Translations under genes and position numbers: made by a program
The notes under the pieces: model-generated
Seen by the model: the letters and a program-made list of their open reading frames with translations, nothing else
The model's database searches: none
What the model was told of the DNA's origin: nothing
Shown: positions 1-8,620 of the stretch, piece after piece
Numbering within the stretch: position 1 is the stretch's first letter
Layout of the letters: every line of letters starts with the position of its first letter
Assembly (NCBI GenBank): GCA_963751695.1
Contig: CAVVVP010000004.1
Span: forward strand, 310,001-374,000
Source: SZUA-22 sp963751695
GTDB taxonomy: Bacteria; Bacteroidota; Ignavibacteria; Ignavibacteriales; Melioribacteraceae
Direction of reading: 5' to 3'
Length of the DNA stretch: 64,000 nucleotides

Positions 1-8
1 TTAGCTAA

Positions 9-992
9 ATGCGCAATTTGATCATAATAATTTTGATTGTTTTTGTTTTGAGCTGTAAAACAAATCCACCAAACTCTTGGGAAGAAACCACTAATTTTGG
101 AAAGGTTTTCGTGTCCTCAAACCTTAATGGGGCGGAGATAATTGTGGGCGATGAATTAACTGGCCAATTTACTCCAGATACCTTAACATTGAATGAAGGA
201 ACATACTTTGTTTCTCTACAAAAGTCTGGATATATCTCGGATGTTGTTCAGACTGATGTAATTAAGGACTCAGTTGTGGCAGTGGAAATTGGGCTAAAAG
301 AACTTTCATTCAATAAAACAGTTTTGATTGAGGATTTCTCAAATTCAAGCTGCGGGCCATGTGTTACGAGCAATAATATTTTACGGTCTCTTAAAAAAAG
401 CTATGCATCTGATGAATTAATTGCTATTAAATTTACAGCGAGCTTTCCATCCCCAAACGATCCAATGTACCTTGCTAATACTGAGGATTCTGATACCCGT
501 CTCCAATACTACACGATTTTTTCTACACCAACTATCATTGTTGATGGAATTAATAAGACGGTTGCAACTGATTCAATGAGTATTAAAGCTAAAATTGACG
601 CTTCCTTGCAGCAGTTTCCTAAATTTACTATTGAAGTTGAAGATAGCATATCTGGACAAACGATCCATGTAAAAGGGAAAGTGAAATTATTAGATAATTC
701 CGGAATTGATTTTAATAGTCTTGTTCTGCATACGGTGATAATTGAAACAAAAATTGAATACTCATCACCTCCAGGATCAAATGGTGAAACTGAATTTGAT
801 GACGTGATGAGAAAAATGCTGCCTACGAGTACTGGATACCCCATTTCTCAAATTGAAAACGAAAATGAGGTTGAGTTCGAGTGGAGTGCAAATATTAACT
901 CACAATGGAATAAAAACAGACTTGAGACTGTTGTATACATTCAGCATACAAATTCGAAAGAAGTTTATCAAGCATATTCAACAATTAACTGA
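9..992 (+). CDS. PEGA-domain and Omp28-like thioredoxin-fold lipoprotein
   Basis: Predicted exported lipoprotein of 327 aa. A hydrophobic leader ends in a lipobox with Cys16. Residues about 30-95 look like a PEGA domain (beta-rich, ending in L-Q-K-S-G-Y), which typically lies near the cell surface. From about residue 103 the sequence resembles Omp28-related proteins, with a thioredoxin-like C-G-P-C motif (Cys115, Cys118) that could be redox active. The ATG at 9 directly follows an in-frame stop, so the start is probably right although its ribosome site lies at the window edge. It leads a same-strand cluster with a T9SS-sorted protein, a TlpA thioredoxin and a barrel-like protein, which suggests an envelope redox or transport role. 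The fold is a confident call; the precise function is not. Confidence 0.72.
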   Translation: MRNLIIIILIVFVLSCKTNPPNSWEETTNFGKVFVSSNLNGAEIIVGDELTGQFTPDTLTLNEGTYFVSLQKSGYISDVVQTDVIKDSVVAVEIGLKELSFNKTVLIEDFSNSSCGPCVTSNNILRSLKKSYASDELIAIKFTASFPSPNDPMYLANTEDSDTRLQYYTIFSTPTIIVDGINKTVATDSMSIKAKIDASLQQFPKFTIEVEDSISGQTIHVKGKVKLLDNSGIDFNSLVLHTVIIETKIEYSSPPGSNGETEFDDVMRKMLPTSTGYPISQIENENEVEFEWSANINSQWNKNRLETVVYIQHTNSKEVYQAYSTIN

Positions 993-1007
993 TGATAGAG
1001 ATTTTTA

Positions 1008-1760
1008 ATGATTAAAATAATTAAGCGATTTTTCCCAATTCTTAGCTCATTGCTAATTTCAAGTTTAGTTTATTCTCAAGATTTTTCTATTAGCGTCGAA
1101 AACAACATTCTTGTTGACACCCTGGGTAGCGAGATTATTTTTGACATCGTGCTTAAGAACAATTCATCTTCTAATAATCTTTCAGTGTCAATTATTAGAA
1201 CGGAAATATATTTACCAGACTCATGGTCATCATCATTATGTTTTGATAACTGTTTTGCTCCCTTTATTGATAGTCTAAGCACCTCAGAAGATTTTGGCAG
1301 TTCTCCATTGTCTCCTGGCGAATCGAGAACCATTTCACTGCACGTTTTTCCTCTTCAAGATCATGCTACTGCTGTTATTTCTTTGAGACTCTACAATGAA
1401 AACAATATTTCTGAAGAATATATTGTGGATTTTGAAGCATCAACAATTGCTAATAGTGTAGATGAAAATGGGATGGAATTAAGTTTTAATTTAGAACAAA
1501 ATTATCCAAATCCATTCAATCCATCAACAACAATTAACTACACTATTCCAGTAAATAATTCTGGTGATCTTACATTTGTGTCTCTGAAAGTCTATAATAT
1601 TCTTGGTAGCGAGATAAAAACATTGGTAAGTAACTATCAGAGATCGGGAAAATATTCAATAAAATTTGACGCCCAACAGAATCTTTCAAGCGGAGTGTAT
1701 TTCTACAAACTATCAGCTGAGAATTATCAGCAAGTCAAAAAAATGATATTGGAGAAATAA
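1008..1760 (+). CDS. secreted protein with T9SS C-terminal sorting domain
   Basis: A 250 aa protein with an N-terminal signal peptide (about residues 1-23, ending near V-Y-S-Q). The middle is a beta-rich, immunoglobulin-like region without a recognised family. The last 80 residues or so form a type IX secretion sorting domain: N-Y-P-N-P-F-N-P near residue 165, then a V-Y-N-I-L-G strand and a terminal K-K-M-I-L-E-K. Such domains direct export across the outer membrane and are usually cleaved. The stop overlaps the next gene's ATG by one base, implying translational coupling with the TlpA protein. The substrate or surface role cannot be told from sequence. Confidence 0.75.
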   Translation: MIKIIKRFFPILSSLLISSLVYSQDFSISVENNILVDTLGSEIIFDIVLKNNSSSNNLSVSIIRTEIYLPDSWSSSLCFDNCFAPFIDSLSTSEDFGSSPLSPGESRTISLHVFPLQDHATAVISLRLYNENNISEEYIVDFEASTIANSVDENGMELSFNLEQNYPNPFNPSTTINYTIPVNNSGDLTFVSLKVYNILGSEIKTLVSNYQRSGKYSIKFDAQQNLSSGVYFYKLSAENYQQVKKMILEK

Positions 1761-2272
1761 TGATTAGAATGTTTTTCATATTTGTATTATTAGCTGTAAC
1801 CAATTTTGCACAAGAAAAACTTGAGGGCACTGCACCTAACTTCGGATTAGAAAACTTGGAAGGTGATGTTTTTGAATTATCTGAATTTGTGGGTAAAGGT
1901 CCCGTGTTGTTATGCTTTTGGGCAACATGGTGTAAGCCTTGTGTTGAAGAATTAAAGGCCTACAATAAAATTTACCTGGCGTTTAAAGAACAAGGTTTTA
2001 CTCTTGTGGCAATTTCAGTAGATTCAGAGAGAAGTATTTCAAAAGTTAAACCATATATTAGTTCTATGGGATATGAGTTCCCAGTACTGTTAGACCCAAA
2101 TTCCGATGTCGCAAGATTGTATTATGCGCGACAAGTTCCCTATACGGTAATGATTGATAAAGATGGAAATATCCTATTTTCCCATATTGGCTACTCTCGG
2201 GGGGATGAGATCAAGGTTGAAGAAATAGTTAAACAGCAGTTTACAAAAGAAAACGTTGGAAATATTCACTGA
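1760..2272 (+). CDS. TlpA/ResA-family thiol-disulfide oxidoreductase
   Basis: A 170 aa periplasmic thioredoxin-like protein. A signal peptide of about 18 residues precedes an AhpC/TSA-Redoxin type fold. The active site W-C-K-P-C (Cys58, Cys61) follows the F-W-A-T-W strand, and a cis-proline loop (V-P-Y-T-V-M-I-D) is visible around residue 130. TlpA/ResA proteins keep cysteines of exported proteins or cytochromes reduced, or receive electrons for envelope redox chemistry. It is coupled by a one-base overlap to the T9SS protein upstream and lies just before the outer-membrane protein gene, so it may act on the neighbouring Cys-containing Omp28-like lipoprotein (inference). Confidence 0.85.
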   Translation: MIRMFFIFVLLAVTNFAQEKLEGTAPNFGLENLEGDVFELSEFVGKGPVLLCFWATWCKPCVEELKAYNKIYLAFKEQGFTLVAISVDSERSISKVKPYISSMGYEFPVLLDPNSDVARLYYARQVPYTVMIDKDGNILFSHIGYSRGDEIKVEEIVKQQFTKENVGNIH

Positions 2273-2279
2273 AATATTT

Positions 2280-3812
2280 ATGAAAAAAAGCTTCTTATTA
2301 GTATTTATATTCTTAGTTTCAATTCTTTCTGCTCAGTCTTTCCAATCGATAAAGATGCCCACCGGATTGAGTGTTTCAAACCAGTTGGAATATTCTTACA
2401 ATACAGAATTTGAGAGAGAAATTTTTGAAAATTGGATGAATGTTGATTACCGCTACAATATTTTTTCAGCAGGAATTCGTTTTGATATTTTTCAACCAAA
2501 TGATCCAGATCCTTCAATAAGCAGGGGAAAGGAACGTTATGCGGACATCTCTTACAAATATATTACAGCAAATATAGGAAACCGAAAGGAAGGATTAAAA
2601 CTAACTGTTGGAAATTACTACGAAATGTTTGGGCGAGGCTTAGTACTAAAAAGTTATGAAGATAGAAATATTAGAATTGATAATAACTTACTTGGAGTAA
2701 GTGTTGGAGGGAAATTTGCTAATTTCCATCTTCGCGCACTTACCGGAATGGCGGAAAACTCCAATGCTGAACGAAAAGATATTTTACACGCTGTCGATCT
2801 CGAATTTAGTGGGGTCAAAGGACTTAAACTGGGAACCACATTCGCCTCAAATAATCCAGAACAAGAAAATCTTGCAAGAACTGAACTTGCATCTTTCAGA
2901 ATTGCACCTAGCATCTGGAAATTTGATCTTTATGCCGAATATGGGATCAAAAATAATCAAGATATTCAGAACAACATATTTAATGGTTCTGAGAACAAAA
3001 TTGGTGAAGCATTATATGGAAATTTAAATTTTTATTTGGGTAAGTTTTCAATAGGTGGTGAATACAAGTACTACGATAATTATGCATTTCAATCTGAAGA
3101 CAAAACCATTGATTATAACACTCCACCATCCCTTCGCAAGGATCATACTTATATTTTATTAAATAGGCATCTTTCACCGCTCAATCAGAATAATGAAAAA
3201 GGATTCCAAATTGAGGTAAACTATAGCTTTAGTGAAAATTCTGTTTTTCTTGGAAATTATAATCAGACTAAAACTCTTGGGCCTTCTTCATATTATCAAA
3301 GAGTTATAGGTTCTGTAAATGAATCTCAGACGCAGCTAGAAGATTTTTATCTTCAGTTTACACAAACTTGGAGCAGAAGTTTAGAAACAATATTTGCCTT
3401 CGACTATAACGAAGAATATGCAACTTCTACTAAAAATATTACACCGATTTTAGATACTAAATATTATTTCGGTGATATAAATACGATTCGATTTGTATTA
3501 GAACATCAACAATCAGAGAACTTTGTAACAGAAGAAAAGTACTATAACCAAGTTGTCCAATTAGAGTATTTAAGATCTCCTGATATATCAATCTCGTTAG
3601 TTGGAGAGATGAAGACTTCGGAACCTAAACCAAGCGAAATTAAAAAAGAGTTTTGGGGATTTGTTATGCTGGGTTATAAATTAACAAACCATACCGATCT
3701 GAGTCTCTTGATAGGTACTCGCCAAGCTGGTAATATTTGTGTTGGAGGTGTCTGCCGATATGAGCCTGAGTTCAAAGGAGTTGAGCTTAAAATGTTAACC
3801 CGTCTTTATTAG
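2280..3812 (+). CDS. outer-membrane barrel-like protein (DUF6029-like)
   Basis: About 510 aa. I place the start at the ATG at 2280, where a typical signal peptide begins (M-K-K-S-F-L-L, cleaved near L-S-A-Q); an upstream in-frame ATG at 2256 would add eight residues and overlap the TlpA gene. The mature part alternates aromatic and polar strands throughout and ends in an aromatic-containing strand, as expected of an outer-membrane beta barrel. Size, neighbours and the R-G-K-E-R-Y-A-D-I-S-Y-K-Y region recall the Bacteroidota DUF6029 family found beside Omp28 and TlpA genes; that match is from memory. Probable last gene of the cluster starting at 9. Confidence 0.6.
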   Translation: MKKSFLLVFIFLVSILSAQSFQSIKMPTGLSVSNQLEYSYNTEFEREIFENWMNVDYRYNIFSAGIRFDIFQPNDPDPSISRGKERYADISYKYITANIGNRKEGLKLTVGNYYEMFGRGLVLKSYEDRNIRIDNNLLGVSVGGKFANFHLRALTGMAENSNAERKDILHAVDLEFSGVKGLKLGTTFASNNPEQENLARTELASFRIAPSIWKFDLYAEYGIKNNQDIQNNIFNGSENKIGEALYGNLNFYLGKFSIGGEYKYYDNYAFQSEDKTIDYNTPPSLRKDHTYILLNRHLSPLNQNNEKGFQIEVNYSFSENSVFLGNYNQTKTLGPSSYYQRVIGSVNESQTQLEDFYLQFTQTWSRSLETIFAFDYNEEYATSTKNITPILDTKYYFGDINTIRFVLEHQQSENFVTEEKYYNQVVQLEYLRSPDISISLVGEMKTSEPKPSEIKKEFWGFVMLGYKLTNHTDLSLLIGTRQAGNICVGGVCRYEPEFKGVELKMLTRLY

Positions 3813-4562
3813 CTATCTAATAATCTCTCTTAATCTCTTATATCCAGATTTACTTACAGGAATTTGATTCCCATCTTTCAGCAAAACTGCATGAGAATCT
3901 TTAGCAAGCAGATCAATCTGTTTAACGTAATTAATATTTACCAGATATGATCTGTGAATACGAACAAATGAATCTGGGAGATGTTGTTCATAAAATTTCA
4001 TTGTATTTTGCTTAAGAGATGAACCTTCTCCAGTAACTATTTTAACATAGTCGTCTTGCGCTTCAAGATAAAAGATTTGGTCCACAGGAATAACTACGAT
4101 CTTGTTATTATTCTTGACTACAATCCTTCTGACTATATCTTCTTCTGAAACAAAAGAATTTGCTAATTTATTTGGGTTTGGAGAGAGTAATTCAGAACTC
4201 TGTAATTTTTTAAGAACTTTTTCAACCGCCTCATTAAATCTCTCTTTTGAAAAAGGTTTCAATAAATAATCTACTGCATTAACCTCAAATGCCTTCAAGG
4301 CATATTGATCGTAAGCTGTGGAAAAAATAATACTCAAATTTTGATCTATTAGCTCTAGCATTTCGAATCCATTTAGCTTGGGCATTTGAATATCTAGAAA
4401 TATAAGATCGGGATTATTTTCAGCAATAGACTTTAAACCTTCAAATCCATTTTCACATTCATCAATAATTTCCAAGCTTTCATGGTTTTCAAGGAAATTT
4501 TTGATAAGCTCTCGAGCTAATTTTTCATCATCAACTATTATTACACTAAACTTTTTCTTCAT
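3813..4562 (-). CDS. LytTR-family response regulator
   Basis: A 249 aa response regulator of the LytR/AlgR type. The receiver domain (residues 1-120) has the acidic pair D11-D12, phospho-acceptor Asp57 in L-I-F-L-D-I-Q-M-P, and the L-L-K-P-F lysine motif. The C-terminal LytTR DNA-binding domain (about 145-249) contains F-Y-L-E-A-Q-D-D-Y-V-K and R-I-H-R-S-Y-L-V-N. Its start overlaps the end of the histidine kinase gene by 17 bp, a typical coupled pair. Being last in an operon with two LiaF-like membrane proteins suggests control of an envelope-stress response, possibly its own operon. Confidence 0.92.
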   Translation of the reverse strand: MKKKFSVIIVDDEKLARELIKNFLENHESLEIIDECENGFEGLKSIAENNPDLIFLDIQMPKLNGFEMLELIDQNLSIIFSTAYDQYALKAFEVNAVDYLLKPFSKERFNEAVEKVLKKLQSSELLSPNPNKLANSFVSEEDIVRRIVVKNNNKIVVIPVDQIFYLEAQDDYVKIVTGEGSSLKQNTMKFYEQHLPDSFVRIHRSYLVNINYVKQIDLLAKDSHAVLLKDGNQIPVSKSGYKRLREIIR

Positions 4563-5610
4563 AAGCCTTTGCTATAATTGGAATTCGAAGAATTACTTTA
4601 AATATATTTTTTTCTTTCTCAATATTTATAAGATTTTGACGATCATAAATAAGAGAGAGTCTTTCTCTAATATTTTTCAATCCTATTCCTGCTCCAATGT
4701 TTGAAACAGCAGTAGGGTCGTAATCATTAGTAACTGTTAAAAAAATAAACTCACCTTGAACTGAGCAAGACAAATTAACATTTACCTTTTCAGTGCTTTC
4801 ATAAACTCCATGTTTTATCGAGTTTTCTACAATTGGTTGCAGGATCATATTTGGAATATCGTAGTTTCCACAATTTTCACTTAAATCAAAATTTACTTCT
4901 AGCCTATCATGAAATCGAACTTTTTCAATTTGCAGATAAAGTTTAATGTTGTTTATTTCTTCCGATAGTTTTACCCAAGATTGATCGTTCTTTGAAAGTG
5001 TTTTTCTTAAAAATGTTGATAGGTTAGTTGACATTTCTCTAGCTTTTTCTGGATCAGAAATCGTTAACGAAGAAATTGAGTTTAAACTATTAAAAACAAA
5101 ATGAGGATTTATCTGATACTTCAATGATTTTAGCTCAGCTTCTTTTACTAATGACGAAAGTTCTGCTTTTTCCGAAATTTTTATTCTAAAATTATCATAA
5201 TAAATTATTAAATAATCCAATATTATGATTATCAAAAAAAGTAAAACTCCTACCATAAAACGTTGGGGAGATGAGTTTTCAACAAATTGAGAATAATCCT
5301 CCGCTAAGTTTAAAATAATTATATATCCAGAATAAACCCAAACTAAGGATGCAATTGATGAAGTAATTAGATGACTAAATACGAGGTTAACTATAGAATT
5401 ATTTTCAATTGTCATGTACCTCGTTGGATACCACAAAATTGTTGAGACCAAGAAAAAGATTAATGAGTACAAAACTGAATCGATGACAGCATTTCCAATT
5501 TCAATATTACCGTACAAAGTAAGTAAAACTATGCTGAATAAACAAAGAACTACTAACACGGCAGTGAATGAAATAAAAATTTGCCGATTACTTATAAAAG
5601 GATTTCCCAT
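4546..5610 (-). CDS. LytS-type sensor histidine kinase
   Basis: A 354 aa membrane kinase. Four hydrophobic segments lie at about residues 10-32, 45-60, 78-102 and 118-138, followed by a short coiled linker. The His_kinase (LytS/YehU type) domain has the phospho-acceptor His170 in Y-Q-I-N-P-H-F-V-F-N. The ATPase has the N box (P-I-V-E-N-S-I-K-H-G) and a glycine-rich G-A-G-I-G-L-K-N-I-R-E-R-L. It lacks an extracytoplasmic sensor domain, so it probably senses membrane state or a partner. Coupled to the LytTR regulator and 22 bp from the LiaF-like genes, which may be its regulatory partners. Confidence 0.92.
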   Translation of the reverse strand: MGNPFISNRQIFISFTAVLVVLCLFSIVLLTLYGNIEIGNAVIDSVLYSLIFFLVSTILWYPTRYMTIENNSIVNLVFSHLITSSIASLVWVYSGYIIILNLAEDYSQFVENSSPQRFMVGVLLFLIIIILDYLIIYYDNFRIKISEKAELSSLVKEAELKSLKYQINPHFVFNSLNSISSLTISDPEKAREMSTNLSTFLRKTLSKNDQSWVKLSEEINNIKLYLQIEKVRFHDRLEVNFDLSENCGNYDIPNMILQPIVENSIKHGVYESTEKVNVNLSCSVQGEFIFLTVTNDYDPTAVSNIGAGIGLKNIRERLSLIYDRQNLINIEKEKNIFKVILRIPIIAKAYEEKV

Positions 5611-5632
5611 ATCTCAATTTAGCTAAACTGAA

Positions 5633-6349
5633 TTAGTAAGTTTTAAGATCACCACCACCAAACAACACAAATCCGCGAATGATTAGTACTTTATTGCTCT
5701 CTTGGATTTGGTTAAAATCAATTACCCGTTTATCATCAAACCCACCAAAAATTGAAGTGACATTGACAATTATTTTCCAATCTCGTGGAACTATAATGTC
5801 AATTCCACCTAACATTACTGTAAGATCTAGATAATGCGTGCCTTCAGCAAGTGAAGAATTATGCAAATCTATATCAGAACCTCCCAGAATTATTGAAATC
5901 TTTCCACCTTTAAAGTTCTGTGAGTTAATTGCCTTTCTTCCGCCACCGAATATTGATACATCATCAATATAATCTATATTTAATCCGTCATCAGAATTGA
6001 TTTCACTTTCACTTGTCATTTGATTGCTCCCTTCACGTTTCAAAATTATATAAGCTCCAAGAAGAATCAAAATAATTGGCCAATATTCTAAAAGCCAAAA
6101 TTTTACTGGAAAATCTGAATACCTCGATAGAAACCAGTATCCTCCAATTACCACTAGTAAAACTCCAGCAAAACTGTTTCTATGGTTAAGAAGAACAATC
6201 AAACCTGCAATCATCATTATTGCTGGAAAAGAAAATAGATAATGACTAAAATGAAATGGAAGATGTAAAAAATTTCCAGCTATTGACATTAATCCAACTG
6301 CAATTAATAAAACACCTACTAATAATTTTCCACTATTATTTTGCATCAC
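5633..6349 (-). CDS. LiaF-like transmembrane cell-wall stress protein (copy 2)
   Basis: A 238 aa protein with four closely spaced N-terminal membrane segments (residues about 8-105) and a C-terminal soluble beta-helical domain. The domain carries the repeated F-G-G-G / L-G-G-S motifs typical of LiaF and 'cell wall-active antibiotics response' proteins (V-S-I-F-G-G-G, I-L-G-G-S-D-I-D-L, F-G-G-F-D-D-K-R). It is a tandem paralogue of the upstream gene, 11 bp away, with the same domain order. LiaF proteins restrain a cognate kinase in Firmicutes; a similar job on the LytS-type kinase 22 bp downstream is an inference from position. Confidence 0.75.
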   Translation of the reverse strand: MMQNNSGKLLVGVLLIAVGLMSIAGNFLHLPFHFSHYLFSFPAIMMIAGLIVLLNHRNSFAGVLLVVIGGYWFLSRYSDFPVKFWLLEYWPIILILLGAYIILKREGSNQMTSESEINSDDGLNIDYIDDVSIFGGGRKAINSQNFKGGKISIILGGSDIDLHNSSLAEGTHYLDLTVMLGGIDIIVPRDWKIIVNVTSIFGGFDDKRVIDFNQIQESNKVLIIRGFVLFGGGDLKTY

Positions 6350-6360
6350 ACCTTACCCCG

Positions 6361-7047
6361 TTACTTATAATTTTTAATTTCACCACCACCGAAAAGGATT
6401 ATTCCTTTAAAAATAATTGTTCTATCTTGAATATATTGTCCATCGGGAGTGGGAACTCTTTTATCTGAAAAACCGCCAAAAATTGGAATTGTTTGAATTT
6501 GTACTTTCCAATTGCTTGGAACCACGAATGAAGATCCTCCGAACATGAAGAATAGATCTACAACGTTATCACCTTCTGCAAGTTCACACTCAGAAAGATC
6601 AATTTTAGATCCACCGAAAATTGCGGAAACGCTTCCACCTTTTAATTTTTTCCCATGAAAAGCTCTGTCTCCACCTCCGAAAAGTGATATTTCATTAATA
6701 ACTTCATGTTCATGATTACTTTCGAAGATTGGGTCTCCTTTTCTGTTAGTAAATCCAAAACCACTTTTTCGGAAAATTATAAATAATCCTAACAAGATTA
6801 ATACAGCTGGCCAGTATTCCGGAATAATTCCAAGTCCACCAACAACAATTAGCACAAGTCCTACCGATTTATTCTGGGAATTAATCACTAAAAAAGTTCC
6901 AATTACAATAAGAATAACCTGCCAGCTAAAAATTATTGATGGGATTGTAAAATAGATGACATCTAGATTTCTAAGCAGAAGTAGGGCCCCTGCTAAAATT
7001 ATTATTAGACCAGTAATGTACTTTGGATTATAAAATCTGTTACTCAT
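6361..7047 (-). CDS. LiaF-like transmembrane cell-wall stress protein (copy 1)
   Basis: A 228 aa paralogue of the downstream gene: membrane segments in residues about 8-95, then a soluble domain with I-S-L-F-G-G-G, I-F-G-G-S-K-I-D-L and F-G-G-F-S-D-K-R repeats. A strong ribosome site (AAAGGAGG, five bases before the ATG) marks it as first gene of the four-gene minus-strand operon ending with the LytTR regulator. The two copies differ along their length, so the duplication is not recent. Confidence 0.75.
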   Translation of the reverse strand: MSNRFYNPKYITGLIIILAGALLLLRNLDVIYFTIPSIIFSWQVILIVIGTFLVINSQNKSVGLVLIVVGGLGIIPEYWPAVLILLGLFIIFRKSGFGFTNRKGDPIFESNHEHEVINEISLFGGGDRAFHGKKLKGGSVSAIFGGSKIDLSECELAEGDNVVDLFFMFGGSSFVVPSNWKVQIQTIPIFGGFSDKRVPTPDGQYIQDRTIIFKGIILFGGGEIKNYK

Positions 7048-7236
7048 ATTTCCTCCTTTTAATTACAAACTCAATATATTCAAATAGGTATATTTTGAGA
7101 ATAGTATATCGGCAAATGGTAGCAATAAATCGGTGAATAGATTGATTTTTTGAATCATATTTAAGTAATTACTCAATTTAAGTTCTAAAATTTGTAATTT
7201 GCATTTAATGAGTTAGCAAACTAAAAATGGTCAAAA

Positions 7237-8619
7237 ATGGAAATTATACTTGGATTGATAGTTGGGCTTTTAGTTGGAATTGGTTTTACATATTTGTTGA
7301 TGAAAAGCCGAGTGGAGCTAGTAAAATCGAAAGTTGAAAATGAAAAAGAGGAACAACTTCTGAATCTGGAAAAAGAAAAATCAATGCTACAAGAAAGAAC
7401 TTTAAAGATCAACGTACTTGAAGATGAATTAACACTATTAGAAAAAGAACTGAATCTTAAGATTGATGAAAAAACTGAATTGGTTAAATCGATTGCAGAA
7501 TTAGAAACTACATTGGAAAAGGAAAGGGAAAGCACAGATGAAAAATTGAAATTACTTGAGAATTCCAAAGAAGAACTTAAGAACGAATTTAAAATTCTAT
7601 CAAGTGAAATTCTTGAAGAAAAAAGTAAAAAATTTACTGAGTCTAACAAAGAAAACATTAATGGAATTCTAAACCCTCTTAAAGAAGAGTTTGCAGAATT
7701 TAAGAACCGAGTTAACGAAGTTTATAAAAATGATTCTGATGATCGCACAGCACTTAAAACTCAAATTGATGGGCTCAAAGAACTAAATGAAAAATTGGGT
7801 AAAGAAGCCCTCAGTCTTACAAATGCATTAAAGGGCGATTCCCAAAAGCAAGGTGCATGGGGCGAGGTAATACTTGAGAGGGTTTTAGAAGAATCGGGTC
7901 TACATAAAGGACGAGAATATGAAACACAAATATCTTTCAATACTGAAGATGGAAAAAGACAAAGACCCGATGCTATCGTTCGACTTCCAAATGATAAGGA
8001 TGTAATAATTGATTCCAAAGTTTCGATTACAGCGTATCAAAATTTCCATCAGACCGAAGATGAAAATGAGAAAGAACAATACTTAAAAGACCACTTAAGA
8101 AGTATTAAAAATCATATAAAAGGTTTAAGCTTAAAGAATTACGAAGATATTGAAGAGATAAGAGCACTGGATTACGTTCTGATGTTCATCCCTATAGAAT
8201 CTGCATTTATGCTTGCAATGGAAAATGATCGTGAATTATTCAGTGAAGCATTTGAAAAGAATATTGTTATTGTCACTCCAAGCACTTTACTAGTAACATT
8301 GAAGACAATCCAGAATATTTGGAGATATGAAAAGCAGAACAAACATGCGCAAGAAATTGCAAAGCGCGCAGGAGATCTTCATGATAAATTTGTGAATTTT
8401 ACAGAATCTTTAATGGAAATTGGTACAAACCTAGACCGAGCAAAAAAGTCGTATGAGACCTCTATTAATCGATTGAAAAGTGGAAAAGGGAATTTGATTT
8501 CTCAAGCGAATAGAATAAAAAGTTTAGGGATTAAAACAAAAAAGGATCTTTCAGGCAATCTTATTGACGAAGGGGAAGGATTATATCTGTTGGATTCAGC
8601 TGAGTCTGAGTTAGAATAA
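7237..8619 (+). CDS. rmuC: DNA recombination protein RmuC
   Basis: A 460 aa RmuC homologue. One N-terminal membrane anchor (residues 1-18) is followed by about 130 residues of charged coiled coil and then the RmuC nuclease-like domain (about 190-420). That domain includes K-Q-G-A-W-G-E-V-I-L-E, R-P-D-A-I-V-R-L-P, V-I-I-D-S-K-V-S and F-I-P-I-E-S-A. RmuC is associated with limiting DNA inversions and is related to PD-(D/E)xK nucleases; D-S-K fits that fold. An alternative start a few codons upstream is out of frame, so 7237 stands. It is followed two bases later by the penicillin acylase gene, so the two are likely co-transcribed. Confidence 0.92.
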   Translation: MEIILGLIVGLLVGIGFTYLLMKSRVELVKSKVENEKEEQLLNLEKEKSMLQERTLKINVLEDELTLLEKELNLKIDEKTELVKSIAELETTLEKERESTDEKLKLLENSKEELKNEFKILSSEILEEKSKKFTESNKENINGILNPLKEEFAEFKNRVNEVYKNDSDDRTALKTQIDGLKELNEKLGKEALSLTNALKGDSQKQGAWGEVILERVLEESGLHKGREYETQISFNTEDGKRQRPDAIVRLPNDKDVIIDSKVSITAYQNFHQTEDENEKEQYLKDHLRSIKNHIKGLSLKNYEDIEEIRALDYVLMFIPIESAFMLAMENDRELFSEAFEKNIVIVTPSTLLVTLKTIQNIWRYEKQNKHAQEIAKRAGDLHDKFVNFTESLMEIGTNLDRAKKSYETSINRLKSGKGNLISQANRIKSLGIKTKKDLSGNLIDEGEGLYLLDSAESELE

Positions 8620-8620
8620 A

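Noticed and set aside
7221..7658. Ser/Phe-rich frame opposite the start of rmuC.
   Set aside because: Antisense shadow of the Lys/Glu-rich coiled coil of RmuC, with no ribosome site or homology.
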